Origin: Hyphomonas sp. | GTDB lineage: Bacteria; Pseudomonadota; Alphaproteobacteria; Caulobacterales; Hyphomonadaceae | Assembly (NCBI RefSeq): GCF_018402285.1 | Contig: NZ_JAGYJH010000006.1 | Span: 62,001-126,000, forward strand | DNA: 64,000 nucleotides | Direction: 5' to 3' | Part shown: one piece after another, positions 18,184 to 26,992 of the stretch | Numbering within the stretch: position 1 is the first letter of the stretch | Layout of the letters: each line of letters begins with the position of its first letter | Translations under genes and position numbers: made by a program | Notes under the pieces: model-generated | The model's input: only the letters and a program-made list of their open reading frames with translations | The model's database searches: none | What the model was told of the DNA's origin: nothing

Positions 18184-20148
18184 ATGACGGAAGCCCCTTC
18201 TGCGCGCCGGTCCGGCCGGGATGACCTCGTCCGCTACGAGGCCTCGCAGAATTTTGAGGCAGCCCAACATGGCGGAGGCTGGATGGTCACGCTCGCTTAT
18301 GTCGCCGCTTGTCTCTGGCTTGCCGGTTTGGGCGCGGCCCTTGTCGGGCTCGGCGGCGTCCGCCTTCTGGAACAGTTTCATCCCGCGCTGCTGATTGCCG
18401 GTGGCATCGGCGCGCTTATCCCGGCGATCCTGATGGTCTCTTCGGGCTATATGGCACGCGCCAGCCGCCGCGCGGCTGCGGCCAACGCCCTCGTCCTCGA
18501 AGCTGCCGCCCGCCTCATGGCCCCGGCCCGCGAAGCAGGCGCCGAAGGCATCACCTTTGCCGAGCAGATGAAACAGTCCGCCTCGGAAATCGACCACGCC
18601 ATGGCTCACGCGCTGTCTGCCATGAAGGCAATGGCCGGCGAGATCGGCGACGAGCGCCTGCGCCTTGAATCGGTCTCCTACGCAGCCGCCGACAATGCCC
18701 GCGACCTCGCAGAGCGTTTGGGGGAGGAGCGTCACGCCCTCGAAACCCTCGCCCGCGACCTGCGGTCTCAGGTCACCGCGATGAACGACGCGATCCCGCG
18801 CCAGGCGCAGCTGATGATCTCTGCCGCCCGCACGGCCAGCGAAGAGGTTGAACGCGCCGACGCCGCGCTCGAGCAACGCCTGATCGCCATGCACCATGCC
18901 GGCGAGGAACTCAGCCGCCGGATGGAATCCCTCGACGACCTCGCCAAGGATGCCTCCGGGCGTACCGAAGCGCTGACCTTCTCCATCGGCCGGGTCGAGG
19001 ACAAGCTGGAACATTCCCGCCGCACGGTGGACGCAGCTGTCCGCGCCAGCGAAGTCGCCGCCGCTGCGGCTGCCACCACGGGCGACGCCCTCACGAATGC
19101 CGTGGCCTCGGCCATTGATGGCGCGCGTCAGGCGAATGCAGAAATCAACGCCGCCACCCGCGCGGCTGCCGAGGAAGCCGCCCGCTCGCTCGGCAAGCTG
19201 CGCGAGACAGGCGAGCAGGCCGCCTATGCCCTGCGCGCGGCCGGCCTTGCTGCCCGGCTTGAAAGCGAAGCGCTTGACCGTCTTGCCGGGCCCTACATGC
19301 CGGCCGGCTCTGCCGCTGCATCTGCCCCGCTGACCCCGCCTGCGGCCCGCACGCCCATCTCGGCGCCCCACCAGTCCCAGCCCTATCAGAACGGCCACAG
19401 CGCCGGGCACGCGCCCGCCGCGCCGCGCCCTTCATCCTATGGCAATGGCTCAGCGCCCGCGCCGTCTGCGCCCGCCCGCCCCAGCATGGACGATGATCTC
19501 TTCGAGGCCAGCGCCGAAGCAATGATTGCGGCTGCCCGGAGCAACGAAGATCACGGCATTCTCGATCAGAGCCCGGTCGTCTATGGCCGCGCGCCGTCTG
19601 CGCCTGCGCCGCGCGAGCCCGACCATCCTCTGCCCAGCATGCGCCGCCGCCATGATGACGCCGCCCCCGAACTGCCCCGCCGGCGCGCATCGGACTATGC
19701 CGCGCCCTCTAATGGCAGCCTCAACGGATCCCACGGCGCCAATGGCACCGGCCCGGCCCCCTGGCGCGAGATCATCTCCGATATCAGCAAGGATCAGGCC
19801 CCGCCCCAGGCAGACCGCGAGACGGTTGCTGAGGCCGTGGTAGAGCGGCTGCAGAATTCCGGCATCCCGCTGTCAGACGCCTTCAAGCCAAAAGCCAAGC
19901 GCCGCATCGCCGAAGCCGCCCAGCGCGGCGAGAAGGATCGCCACGCCGCCACCATAGAGCAGGGCGGCAAACAGTTTGACCGCGTCGTCCAGCGCCTGCG
20001 CGGGGACCCGCGCCTGATGGACATGGCCAAGCAGTTCGTCCGCTTCGAACGCACAGACGCCCTCGCAGCCCTCGAGCAGACCCAGAGCACAAGTCGTAAT
20101 GCAAGCCCGCGCCTGGCCGCTTTCCTGCTGCTTGACGCCGCGATCTAA
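18184..20148 (+). CDS. TipN-like polar coiled-coil membrane protein
   Basis: A 654-residue protein. After a polar N terminus come two hydrophobic segments (about 33-58 and 66-88), then a long Ala/Glu/Arg-rich helical region (about 95-370) with strong coiled-coil character, a Pro/Ser-rich linker (about 375-540), and a conserved C-terminal block (about 545-654) containing AEAVVERLQNSGIPLSDAF and RVVQRLRGDPRLMDMAKQFV. This order matches Caulobacter TipN, a new-pole landmark that guides division and flagellum placement. The resemblance is architectural; assignment to TipN is an inference. The chosen ATG removes 16 non-conserved residues of the longer frame. Confidence 0.6.
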   Translation: MTEAPSARRSGRDDLVRYEASQNFEAAQHGGGWMVTLAYVAACLWLAGLGAALVGLGGVRLLEQFHPALLIAGGIGALIPAILMVSSGYMARASRRAAAANALVLEAAARLMAPAREAGAEGITFAEQMKQSASEIDHAMAHALSAMKAMAGEIGDERLRLESVSYAAADNARDLAERLGEERHALETLARDLRSQVTAMNDAIPRQAQLMISAARTASEEVERADAALEQRLIAMHHAGEELSRRMESLDDLAKDASGRTEALTFSIGRVEDKLEHSRRTVDAAVRASEVAAAAAATTGDALTNAVASAIDGARQANAEINAATRAAAEEAARSLGKLRETGEQAAYALRAAGLAARLESEALDRLAGPYMPAGSAAASAPLTPPAARTPISAPHQSQPYQNGHSAGHAPAAPRPSSYGNGSAPAPSAPARPSMDDDLFEASAEAMIAAARSNEDHGILDQSPVVYGRAPSAPAPREPDHPLPSMRRRHDDAAPELPRRRASDYAAPSNGSLNGSHGANGTGPAPWREIISDISKDQAPPQADRETVAEAVVERLQNSGIPLSDAFKPKAKRRIAEAAQRGEKDRHAATIEQGGKQFDRVVQRLRGDPRLMDMAKQFVRFERTDALAALEQTQSTSRNASPRLAAFLLLDAAI

Positions 20149-20156
20149 CTCCCCCC

Positions 20157-20531
20157 ATGGCCGCTCCGCCATTAGACCGTATTACCGCGAACCTGCCCGC
20201 GATCGATCTTGCTGCGACCGAACGGTTTTACGCAAAGCTCGGTTTCGAAACCGAGTTCAGGGATTCCAGCTGGATGATCCTCTCGCGCGGCATTCTGGAG
20301 ATCGAGTTCTTTCCGTACCCTGATCTTGATCCCTTCCAATCGTCTTTCAGTGCCTGCGTTCGTGTGGCTCGTCTGGATGATCTCTACCGGGACTGGCAGC
20401 GTGCGGGTTTGCCTGTGCAGGGCATTCCTCGGCTCACCCCGCCGAAGCTCGAACCGTTCGGCCTGAGGATGTTTGCACTCCTCGATCCGAACGGCAGCCT
20501 GCTGCGTTGCCTTGAAGACCCGGCAGACTAA
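20157..20531 (+). CDS. VOC-family (glyoxalase/bleomycin-resistance-like) protein
   Basis: A 124-residue single-unit vicinal-oxygen-chelate protein. The beta-alpha-beta-beta-beta pattern is visible: ITANLPAIDLAATERFYAKLGF, SSWMILSRGILEIEFFPYP, and the closing FALLDPNGSLLRCLED. Related proteins bind bleomycin or act on glutathione-linked substrates; which applies here is unknown. It starts nine bases after the TipN-like stop, and its last four bases overlap the convergent LysR gene. Confidence 0.78.
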   Translation: MAAPPLDRITANLPAIDLAATERFYAKLGFETEFRDSSWMILSRGILEIEFFPYPDLDPFQSSFSACVRVARLDDLYRDWQRAGLPVQGIPRLTPPKLEPFGLRMFALLDPNGSLLRCLEDPAD

Positions 20532-21460
20532 ACGCCGACGACTTCGCTGCTGGTCGCTTCGTCCTTGATCCATTTGATGAAGGCCCGCACTTCCGGCGAA
20601 AGATGGCGTCCCTTCGGCCAGACCAGCCAATAGCCAAAATCGATTGGGGTCGAGCCACTGGCAAAGGGCGCCACCAGCCGCCCGGCTTCCAGGTCCGCCG
20701 CCGCAATCGCCTGCTTGGCCAGCGCCACGCCCCGTCCGGCGGCGGCCGACTCGATCACGAGGATGCCCTGATTGAAGCGCGGCCCGCGCGTCCCGTCCAC
20801 GCCCGTCACGCCATGCGCGCGCAGCCAACTCGTCCAGTCGGGGCAGGAGGGGTCGTTCTCCGAGCTTTCGTCATGCAGCAGCGTATGATGGCGCAGGTCT
20901 TCAGGCTTCAGGATGGCGTTGGGACCCTCCAAAAGGCGCGGCGCGCAGACCGGAAGTACGGTCTCATCCATCAGCTTTTCTGATTTCAGCCCGTCATAAC
21001 TGCCCCGCCCATAGCGGATCGCGATGTCAGCGTCCGCCGTGTTGAAATCGGTCAGCGACATGTCGGCCGAGATCCAGGCTTCGATGCCTTCATTGGCCAG
21101 CTGGAAGCGTTCGAGGCGCGGCGCGAGCCATTTGGCAGCAAAGGAGGGCGCCGACGACACCATCACGCGCCCCTTGCGGGCCGGGGCCTGCATTACGCGG
21201 CCAGCCTCTGCAATCCGATCGAAAGCCTCGCGTACCAGGGGCAGGCTGGCCTGCGCCGCGTCGGTCAGAAGAACTGAACGCCCCGTACGCTTGAACAACG
21301 GCGTCCCGGCGAAGTCTTCCAGCTGGCGGATCTGCTGCGAAATCGCGCCCGGCGTCACGTTCAGCTCTTCAGCCGCCTGCGTGAAGGAGAGGCGCCGTGC
21401 TGCGGCTTCAAAGGCACGCAGGGCATTGAGCGGGGGCAGGCGGTCGGAAGGATCGGACAT
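20528..21460 (-). CDS. LysR-family regulator, GcvA-like
   Basis: A 310-residue transcription factor. The N-terminal winged helix-turn-helix (residues 7-66) reads LNALRAFEAAARRLSFTQAAEELNVTPGAISQQIRQLED; the rest is the two-lobed effector domain with the ADADIAIRYGRG motif typical of GcvA/AmpR-type LysR proteins. The frame remains open far upstream, but those residues are antisense to cysG; the ATG at 21460 directly precedes the conserved domain. It diverges from the sulfur assimilation operon with 108 bases between starts, so it may control it, although it is not of the CysB subgroup. Confidence 0.85.
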   Translation of the reverse strand: MSDPSDRLPPLNALRAFEAAARRLSFTQAAEELNVTPGAISQQIRQLEDFAGTPLFKRTGRSVLLTDAAQASLPLVREAFDRIAEAGRVMQAPARKGRVMVSSAPSFAAKWLAPRLERFQLANEGIEAWISADMSLTDFNTADADIAIRYGRGSYDGLKSEKLMDETVLPVCAPRLLEGPNAILKPEDLRHHTLLHDESSENDPSCPDWTSWLRAHGVTGVDGTRGPRFNQGILVIESAAAGRGVALAKQAIAAADLEAGRLVAPFASGSTPIDFGYWLVWPKGRHLSPEVRAFIKWIKDEATSSEVVGV

Positions 21461-21545
21461 CGATAGTTTCTCTAAATGATCGCTGTAGGGGTTGCCCGTT
21501 GCGTCTGAGGCGTCAAGGAGGTTTTGTATATTCGTCCCTGTAGTG

Positions 21546-21557
21546 TCTCTAATGAGA
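21546..21557. promoter_or_regulatory. Possible operator between lysR and cysG
   Basis: TCTCTAATGAGA is an inverted repeat (TCTC/GAGA) 11 bases before the cysG start codon. A related TTTCTCTAAATGA lies at about 21469-21482, close to the lysR start. Two copies of a similar motif at both ends of the divergent region fit binding by the LysR protein, or control of cysG translation because one copy reaches the ribosome site. Confidence 0.35.
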
Positions 21558-21568
21558 AAGTTGCGCCC

Positions 21569-23020
21569 ATGCGCCAGTTCCCGGCCTTCTTTAACCTCGA
21601 AGGCGCCCGGATCGTCGTCTTTGGTGGCGGCGAGGAAGCGGCGCGCAAGCTGCGTCTGTTCACGGGGTCCGGCGCAGAGGTCGTGCTCGTGGGCGGCTTT
21701 GATGACCTGGCCCTGGCAGCGGAGTTCACTCGAGGCGTCAAAACGCTCTCGCGCGAAGAAATCCCTGCCGCGCTGGAAGGCGCGCGCCTTGTCATCATCG
21801 CCGAGGAAAACCAGGGTCATCGCGCCGCTGCCCTCGCCGCCGTCCGCGCCCGGGGCGTTCCGGTCAACGTCGTCGACCAGCCTGAAGATTGCGATTTCAC
21901 CGTTCCCTCCATTCTGGACCGGGGCGAGATCGTCGCCGCCATCGGTTCGGGCGGCGCCGCGCCCGTGCTCGCCAAATCCATCCGCGCAAAGCTTGAGGCC
22001 CTGCTGCCCCAGCGGATCGGCGATCTGGCCGAACTCGCCCGCTCGCTGCGCGGCTTTGTGGCCGAAGCGATCCCGGACAAAACCGCCCGCCGCCGCTATT
22101 GGGAGCGCGCCTTTGCCGGCCCCGCCGCCGAGGCCGCCTATGCCGGAGACCTTGAACGCGCCGAAGCCCTCCTGCGCCAGCAGGCCCGCGTCACCGGCCG
22201 CGCCTGCGGTGTCGTCCACATCGTTGGCGCCGGACCCGGCGATCCGGAACTTCTGACGCTGAAAGCCCTCCGCCTCATCCAGGAAGCCGATGTGGTCTAT
22301 TACGACCGCCTCGTCAGCCCGCAGATAATCTCCCTCATCCGCCGCGATGCGTCGCGCATTCCTGTCGGCAAGTCGAAGGGCGATCATTCCGTGCCGCAGA
22401 CCGAGATCCATGCCCGCCTCGTCGCCTCGGCCCAGGAAGGGCTGCGCGTCGTGCGCCTCAAAGGGGGCGACCCGTTCATCTTCGGCCGGGGCGGTGAAGA
22501 GCTTGAAGCCGTCCGCGCTGAAGGCATCGAAGTTCATGTCGTGCCCGGAATTTCCTCGGCGCTCGGCTGCGCCGCTGCTGCCGGTGTTCCGCTCACCCAC
22601 CGCGACCATGCCCAGACGCTCACTTTCGTTACCGGCCATGCCAAAGAAGGCGGCGTGCCTGATCTTGACTGGCCCGCGCTTGCGCGCCCGGCGCAGACGG
22701 TCGTCGTCTTCATGGGTGTCGATACCGCGCCGGTGATCGCCGAGAAGCTCGTCGCTGCCGGCCGCGCCCCCGAAACGCCTGTCGCCATTATCGAGAACGG
22801 CACGCGCGCCGAGGAGCTGCGCGTCTTCGGCACGCTCGCCGAGCTGCCATTCCTCGTGGAAGAAGAAGGCATCCGCGGCCCCGCGCTCCTGATCATCGGT
22901 GAGGTCGCTGGCCTTCCGGCAGAGCAGGGCCGTATTGCTTCGATCCTGACTGAAGCTTCCGGATATGCCTGGTTCGGGGCCGGTGCCCGCCAACAGGTCC
23001 TCAAGGAAACTGCTGCATGA
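21569..23020 (+). CDS. cysG: Siroheme synthase CysG (trifunctional)
   Basis: A 483-residue enzyme that makes siroheme for sulfite reductase from uroporphyrinogen III. The N-terminal half (about 1-200) is the precorrin-2 dehydrogenase/ferrochelatase with the NAD-binding GARIVVFGGGEEAARKL; the C-terminal half (about 215-470) is the SAM-dependent uroporphyrinogen III methyltransferase with VHIVGAGPGDPELLTLKALR, VVYYDRLVS, RLKGGDPFIFGRGGEE and VPGISSA. MRQFPAFFNLEG is the family's N terminus, so 21569 is preferred to 21524. The stop overlaps the start of the DUF2849 gene as ATGA. Confidence 0.94.
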   Translation: MRQFPAFFNLEGARIVVFGGGEEAARKLRLFTGSGAEVVLVGGFDDLALAAEFTRGVKTLSREEIPAALEGARLVIIAEENQGHRAAALAAVRARGVPVNVVDQPEDCDFTVPSILDRGEIVAAIGSGGAAPVLAKSIRAKLEALLPQRIGDLAELARSLRGFVAEAIPDKTARRRYWERAFAGPAAEAAYAGDLERAEALLRQQARVTGRACGVVHIVGAGPGDPELLTLKALRLIQEADVVYYDRLVSPQIISLIRRDASRIPVGKSKGDHSVPQTEIHARLVASAQEGLRVVRLKGGDPFIFGRGGEELEAVRAEGIEVHVVPGISSALGCAAAAGVPLTHRDHAQTLTFVTGHAKEGGVPDLDWPALARPAQTVVVFMGVDTAPVIAEKLVAAGRAPETPVAIIENGTRAEELRVFGTLAELPFLVEEEGIRGPALLIIGEVAGLPAEQGRIASILTEASGYAWFGAGARQQVLKETAA

Positions 23021-23340
23021 CCTCCGTTCGCCCTAAGCTCAAGCCCGAGACGCCCAAATCCGTCACCGCCTGGGAAACTGCCACCGGCCGCACGGTCTGG
23101 ATGAAAGCCGATGGATCGTGGACGGAAGATATCACCCGGCTCGGTGTGTTCACGGGTGAGCAGGCCGAGGAGCGCCTTGCCGCGGCCGCCCGCGAGGAAG
23201 GTCACGTGACCGATCCCTATTTCATGGAAGTCACGGAAGACGGCCAGATCACCGGGCGCGAAACCCTGCGGGAATCCCTGCGCGCACAATTCTCCGCTGG
23301 CGGCTTTGCCGGCGCGGTGAGCGAGCAGGAAATCGCCTGA
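23017..23340 (+). CDS. DUF2849 protein of the sulfite reductase operon
   Basis: A 107-residue small soluble protein matching DUF2849: TAWETATGRTVWMKADGSW and a C-terminal LRESLRAQFSAGGF. Its function is not established; it commonly sits between cysG and the sulfite reductase gene in alphaproteobacteria, so a role in siroheme enzyme assembly or electron supply is plausible. It overlaps cysG at the start and the GST gene by one base at the end. Confidence 0.8.
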   Translation: MTSVRPKLKPETPKSVTAWETATGRTVWMKADGSWTEDITRLGVFTGEQAEERLAAAAREEGHVTDPYFMEVTEDGQITGRETLRESLRAQFSAGGFAGAVSEQEIA

Positions 23341-23975
23341 TGTCTTCGCCTGAAGCTGGCCCCGAGCCTGGCGGCCTTACCCTCTACGGAGACCCCGTCT
23401 CCGGCAATTGCCTTAAGCCCAAATGGACCGCCGACCTGCTCGGTATCCCTTACACATGGGTGGATGTGGACATGGTGAAGGGCGAGACCCGCACGCCCGA
23501 CTTCCTCGCCATGAACCCTGCCGGGCAGGTGCCTGTCGCGCGCTGGGCCGACGGCCGCACGCTGCCCCAGTCGAACGCCATCATGCTTTATCTGGCAGAA
23601 GGCTCGTGCCTCATTCCGGGCGATGCTTTCGCGCGCGCTGAAGCGATGAGCTGGCTTTTCTGGGAACAGTATTCCCATGAAACCGCCATCGCCGTGCGCC
23701 GTTTCCAGAAACACTACCTGAGGAAATCCGACACCGAGATCGATCCCGCCTTGCTCGTACGCGGCAATAACGCCCTGGGCGTCATGGAGCAGCGCCTTAC
23801 TGCCCGTGACTGGTTTGCCGGCAATGCGCTTTGCGTCGCCGATATCGCCCTTGTCGCCTATACGCGCGTGGCGCATGAGGGCGGCTTCGATCTGCGCCTT
23901 TATCCGTCTGTCGCAAACTGGGTGCAGAGAACAGAAGATGCGCTGGGCATTCCCCACGCGCAGGAGCTTGTCTGA
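23340..23975 (+). CDS. Glutathione S-transferase family protein within the cys operon
   Basis: A 211-residue GST. The thioredoxin-like domain (about 12-90) has LYGDPVSGNCLKPKWTADLLG, NPAGQVPVARW and QSNAIMLYLAEG; the helical domain follows with WFAGNALCVADIALVAYTRVAHEGGF. It overlaps DUF2849 and shares one base with the sulfite reductase gene, so it is translated as part of the sulfur operon. A GST at this position is not part of the usual alphaproteobacterial operon. A link to sulfur or thiol metabolism is inferred from position. Confidence 0.82.
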   Translation: MSSPEAGPEPGGLTLYGDPVSGNCLKPKWTADLLGIPYTWVDVDMVKGETRTPDFLAMNPAGQVPVARWADGRTLPQSNAIMLYLAEGSCLIPGDAFARAEAMSWLFWEQYSHETAIAVRRFQKHYLRKSDTEIDPALLVRGNNALGVMEQRLTARDWFAGNALCVADIALVAYTRVAHEGGFDLRLYPSVANWVQRTEDALGIPHAQELV

Positions 23976-25633
23976 TGTATCGTTATGACCAATTCGACGC
24001 CCGCATTGTAGCAGAGCGTGTTGCCCAGTTCCGGGGACAGGTAGCCCGCCGCCTGTCCGGTGAGCTGCTGGAAGACGAATTCAAGCCGCTGCGTCTGCAG
24101 AACGGCGTCTATCTCCAGCTTCACGCCTACATGCTGCGTATCGCCATCCCCTATGGCCAGCTCAGCCCCGTCCAGCTGCGCTGCCTCGCCGAGGTCGCGC
24201 GCGACTATGACCGGGGCTTTGGCCACTTCACCACGCGTCAGAACATCCAGTTCAACTGGGTCGCTCTTAAGGACATCCCGGACGTTCTGGAAAAGCTCGC
24301 CGAAGTCGAGATGCACGCCATCCAGACTTCCGGAAACTGTATCCGCAATACGACCACGGATCATTTCGCCGGCGCCGCGCAGGACGAAGTTCTCGACCCG
24401 CGCCCCTGGTGCGAGATCATCCGCCAATGGAGCACCTTCCATCCCGAATTCGCGTTCCTGCCGCGCAAGTTCAAGATCGCGGTTACCGCCGCCGAGCATG
24501 ACCGCGCTGCCATCCGCGTCCACGATGTGGGCCTCCATATCCGCCAGCGCGACGGCGTCACCGGCTTTGAAGTCTGGGTTGGCGGCGGGCAGGGGCGCAC
24601 GCCTGTCATCGCCACACTGGTTAATCCCTTCGTGCCCGAAAACCAGATCCTCGATTATCTGGAAGCCATCATGCGCGTCTACAACCGCTACGGCCGGCGC
24701 GACAACAAATACAAGGCCCGCATCAAGATCCTCGTCACCGAGCTTGGCGATGCTGAATACATTCGCCAGGTCGAAGAAGAATTCGCCGCCCAGCGCGCGC
24801 ATGAAAAGATCGACATGCCCGCCGAGGAAATCGCGCGCATCCACGCCTATTTCTCCCCGCCGGGGCTGGCGGAGAAACCCGCCGTCTCCAAACATCTGGA
24901 ATCGGCCAAGGCCGCCGACCCCGCCTTCGCCCGCTGGACGAGGGTAAATCTCCATCCCCATAAAGCCCAAGGCTACGCCTCCGTCACCGTCAGCCTGAAG
25001 CCGATCGGTATCGCGCCGGGCGATGCAACCGACACCCAGATGGAGCTCGTCGCAGACCTCGCCGAAAAGTACGGCCACGGAGATATCCGCGTCAGCCATG
25101 CGCAAAATCTGATCCTCCCGCATGTCGCCCTCGACGACCTTCCGGAAATATACGCAGCCCTCGACGCGGCCGGCCTCGGCGCGGCGAACGAAAGCCGCAT
25201 CACAGATATGATCGTCTGTCCGGGTCTTGATTATTGCAACCTGGCGAACGCCCGCTCGATTCCGGTCTCGCTGGAAGTGCAGAAGCTCTTTGCAGACCCC
25301 GCCTATGAGGAAGACATCGGCCGCCTCCACATCAACGTCTCGGGCTGCATCAATGCCTGCGGCCACCACCATGTCGGCCATATCGGCATCCTCGGCGTCG
25401 ACAAGAAGGGCGAGGAATTCTACCAGATCCTCCTCGGCGGCCGCGCCGACGAGAAAGCCGCCCTCGGCACCATCGTCGGCCCCGGCCTGAAAGCAGACGA
25501 GGTTCCCGGCGCCATCCACCGCGTGGTTGAGTTCTACCGGACCCAGCGCACATCCAAGGACGAAAAGTTCATCGACACGCTGGAACGCCTCGGCCACCAG
25601 CCCTTCCAGGAGGCCCTCTATGCCGCTGATTAA
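23975..25633 (+). CDS. cysI: Assimilatory sulfite reductase hemoprotein (nitrite/sulfite reductase family)
   Basis: A 552-residue siroheme and [4Fe-4S] enzyme that reduces sulfite to sulfide with six electrons. Both ferredoxin-like repeats are seen (residues about 40-110 and 330-400). The siroheme/cluster motif is complete: Cys415 and Cys421 in CPGLDYC, Cys458 and Cys462 in GCINACGHHH. FGHFTTRQNIQFNW and SGNCIRNTTTD provide substrate contacts. A nitrite reductase role cannot be excluded from motifs alone, but the cysG and cysH context favours sulfite. No cysJ flavoprotein is adjacent, so the electron donor is probably ferredoxin or another reductase. Confidence 0.9.
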   Translation: MYRYDQFDARIVAERVAQFRGQVARRLSGELLEDEFKPLRLQNGVYLQLHAYMLRIAIPYGQLSPVQLRCLAEVARDYDRGFGHFTTRQNIQFNWVALKDIPDVLEKLAEVEMHAIQTSGNCIRNTTTDHFAGAAQDEVLDPRPWCEIIRQWSTFHPEFAFLPRKFKIAVTAAEHDRAAIRVHDVGLHIRQRDGVTGFEVWVGGGQGRTPVIATLVNPFVPENQILDYLEAIMRVYNRYGRRDNKYKARIKILVTELGDAEYIRQVEEEFAAQRAHEKIDMPAEEIARIHAYFSPPGLAEKPAVSKHLESAKAADPAFARWTRVNLHPHKAQGYASVTVSLKPIGIAPGDATDTQMELVADLAEKYGHGDIRVSHAQNLILPHVALDDLPEIYAALDAAGLGAANESRITDMIVCPGLDYCNLANARSIPVSLEVQKLFADPAYEEDIGRLHINVSGCINACGHHHVGHIGILGVDKKGEEFYQILLGGRADEKAALGTIVGPGLKADEVPGAIHRVVEFYRTQRTSKDEKFIDTLERLGHQPFQEALYAAD

Positions 25634-26114
25634 GAACGGCGCCGAGATCGCCAATGAGTGGACCTTCGTGCCCGATGGCGCGGTGCTGCGCGAGGGCGGC
25701 CCAGAAAAAGGGAAGGTTTCCGTGTCCCTTGCGCGTTTCCTCGGCCTCAAGCAGGGCCAGGAAAACGGCCCGCTGCCAGATGGCGTGCGTCTTGGCCCGG
25801 CTGACACGGCCGAAGATCTCGAGCCTTACCTCTCCGAACTTTCGCTCATCGAGGTCGATTTCCCCCGCTACACCGACGGGCGTGGCTACAGCCAGGCCCA
25901 GCTACTGCGCCGGCGCTACCAGTATACCGGCGAGCTTCGCGCGGTCGGCCACGTGTTAAGGGATCAGATATTCTACATGCACCGTTCAGGGTTCGATGCT
26001 TACGTGACCCGCCGCGCTGGCTTATCTGAGATAGTGGAAGCCCTGAAAGAATACAGCGTGGTTTATCAGCCCGCTGCTGATACCTCGCCCCCGGCCTTCC
26101 GCAGACGTAGCTGA
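25620..26114 (+). CDS. DUF934 protein of the sulfite reductase operon
   Basis: A 164-residue protein of the DUF934 family, with LIEVDFPRYTDGRGYSQAQL and LRAVGHVLRDQIFYMHRSGFDAY. The family is a constant neighbour of cysI/cysH in proteobacteria that lack cysJ and is thought to help sulfite reduction; the biochemical role is not settled. The start at 25620 overlaps the cysI end by 14 bases, implying translational coupling. cysH follows after 21 bases. Confidence 0.85.
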   Translation: MPLIKNGAEIANEWTFVPDGAVLREGGPEKGKVSVSLARFLGLKQGQENGPLPDGVRLGPADTAEDLEPYLSELSLIEVDFPRYTDGRGYSQAQLLRRRYQYTGELRAVGHVLRDQIFYMHRSGFDAYVTRRAGLSEIVEALKEYSVVYQPAADTSPPAFRRRS

Positions 26115-26135
26115 CTTCAGGAAGCACCCTGGCCC

Positions 26136-26870
26136 ATGGCCTTTGAAACCGAGACGCCCGAAAAGCCGCAGGACCGGCTGGCCCGCCTGAACAGCGAGTT
26201 GCGCCAGGCGTCCGCGCAGGAAATCCTCCGTGCGGCGATCACGCGCGAATGGCCGGGCGGGGTCACCTATGTTTCCAGCTTCGGCGCCGAAAGCGTCGTC
26301 ATGCTCGCCCTCATTGCCGAGGTAGATCCCTCCCTGCCGATCGTCTTCATCGACACCGGCATGCATTTCCCGCAGACGCTCGACTATAAGGACGAGGTGA
26401 TCGCCCGCCTTGGCCTGTCCGGCGTGCGCAACATCATGCCGAACGAGACCGAGCGCAAAGTGCTCGACCCCAGGAACATGCTCTGGAAAACCAATGCCGA
26501 CGCCTGCTGCGCCCTGCGCAAGGTGCGCCCGCTCGAGCCAGCGCTGGAAGGCTTCGGCGCCTGGATCACGGGCCGCAAGCGCTTCCATGGCGGCGCCCGC
26601 ATCAGCCTGCCGGTGTTTGAACATGGCGATGACCGCTACAAGGTGAACCCGCTCGCCAACTGGACGCAGACGGATGTTGACGCATACCTTGAAGAAGAAA
26701 ACCTGCCCCGCCACCCGCTGGTCCCACAGGGCTACCCCTCAATCGGCTGCTGGCCCTGCACCCAGCCCGCCGCAGACCCGAGCGATCCACGTTCCGGCCG
26801 CTGGGCAGGCCAGAACAAGACCGAATGCGGCCTCCATGTCGAGCGCAACGAGCGGCCAAGAGTCTTTTGA
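26136..26870 (+). CDS. cysH: Assimilatory APS/PAPS reductase, iron-sulfur type
   Basis: A 244-residue enzyme that reduces adenylyl sulfate (or its 3'-phospho form) to sulfite using thioredoxin. The P-loop-like YVSSFGAESVVML and the IDTGMHFPQTLDY motif bind nucleotide. Four cluster cysteines are present, Cys124, Cys125, Cys205 and Cys208 (ACCALRK and GCWPCTQ), and the catalytic Cys231 lies in TECGLHV. The CC...CxxC pattern is that of APS-using reductases, so APS is the likely substrate. Last gene of the operon; the sulfate adenylyltransferase is not in this window. Confidence 0.92.
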   Translation: MAFETETPEKPQDRLARLNSELRQASAQEILRAAITREWPGGVTYVSSFGAESVVMLALIAEVDPSLPIVFIDTGMHFPQTLDYKDEVIARLGLSGVRNIMPNETERKVLDPRNMLWKTNADACCALRKVRPLEPALEGFGAWITGRKRFHGGARISLPVFEHGDDRYKVNPLANWTQTDVDAYLEEENLPRHPLVPQGYPSIGCWPCTQPAADPSDPRSGRWAGQNKTECGLHVERNERPRVF

Positions 26871-26879
26871 TTATTGCTC

Positions 26880-26914
26880 GCGGCTGTTGCTGAGCCCTTT
26901 GGGCTGAGCGCCGC
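26880..26914. terminator. Hairpin between convergent cysH and the rRNA/tRNA methylase gene
   Basis: GCGGC (26880-26884) pairs with GCCGC (26910-26914), GCT with AGC inside it, and AGCCC (26893-26897) with GGGCT (26901-26905) around a TTT loop. There is no strong T-run on either side, so it would be a poor intrinsic terminator, but its place between convergent genes fits transcript ending or 3'-end protection. Confidence 0.35.
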
Positions 26915-26992
26915 TGCGTCTGCAGTTTGCCTGTGGGGCGCTCTGCATTTGTGCTGATCCTGCAAGAAGCCTAAGGATAGATCGGGCGTGCT

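Noticed and set aside
21461..22993. 511-codon upstream extension of the LysR frame
   Set aside because: It runs antisense through cysG; LysR homology starts exactly at the ATG at 21460.
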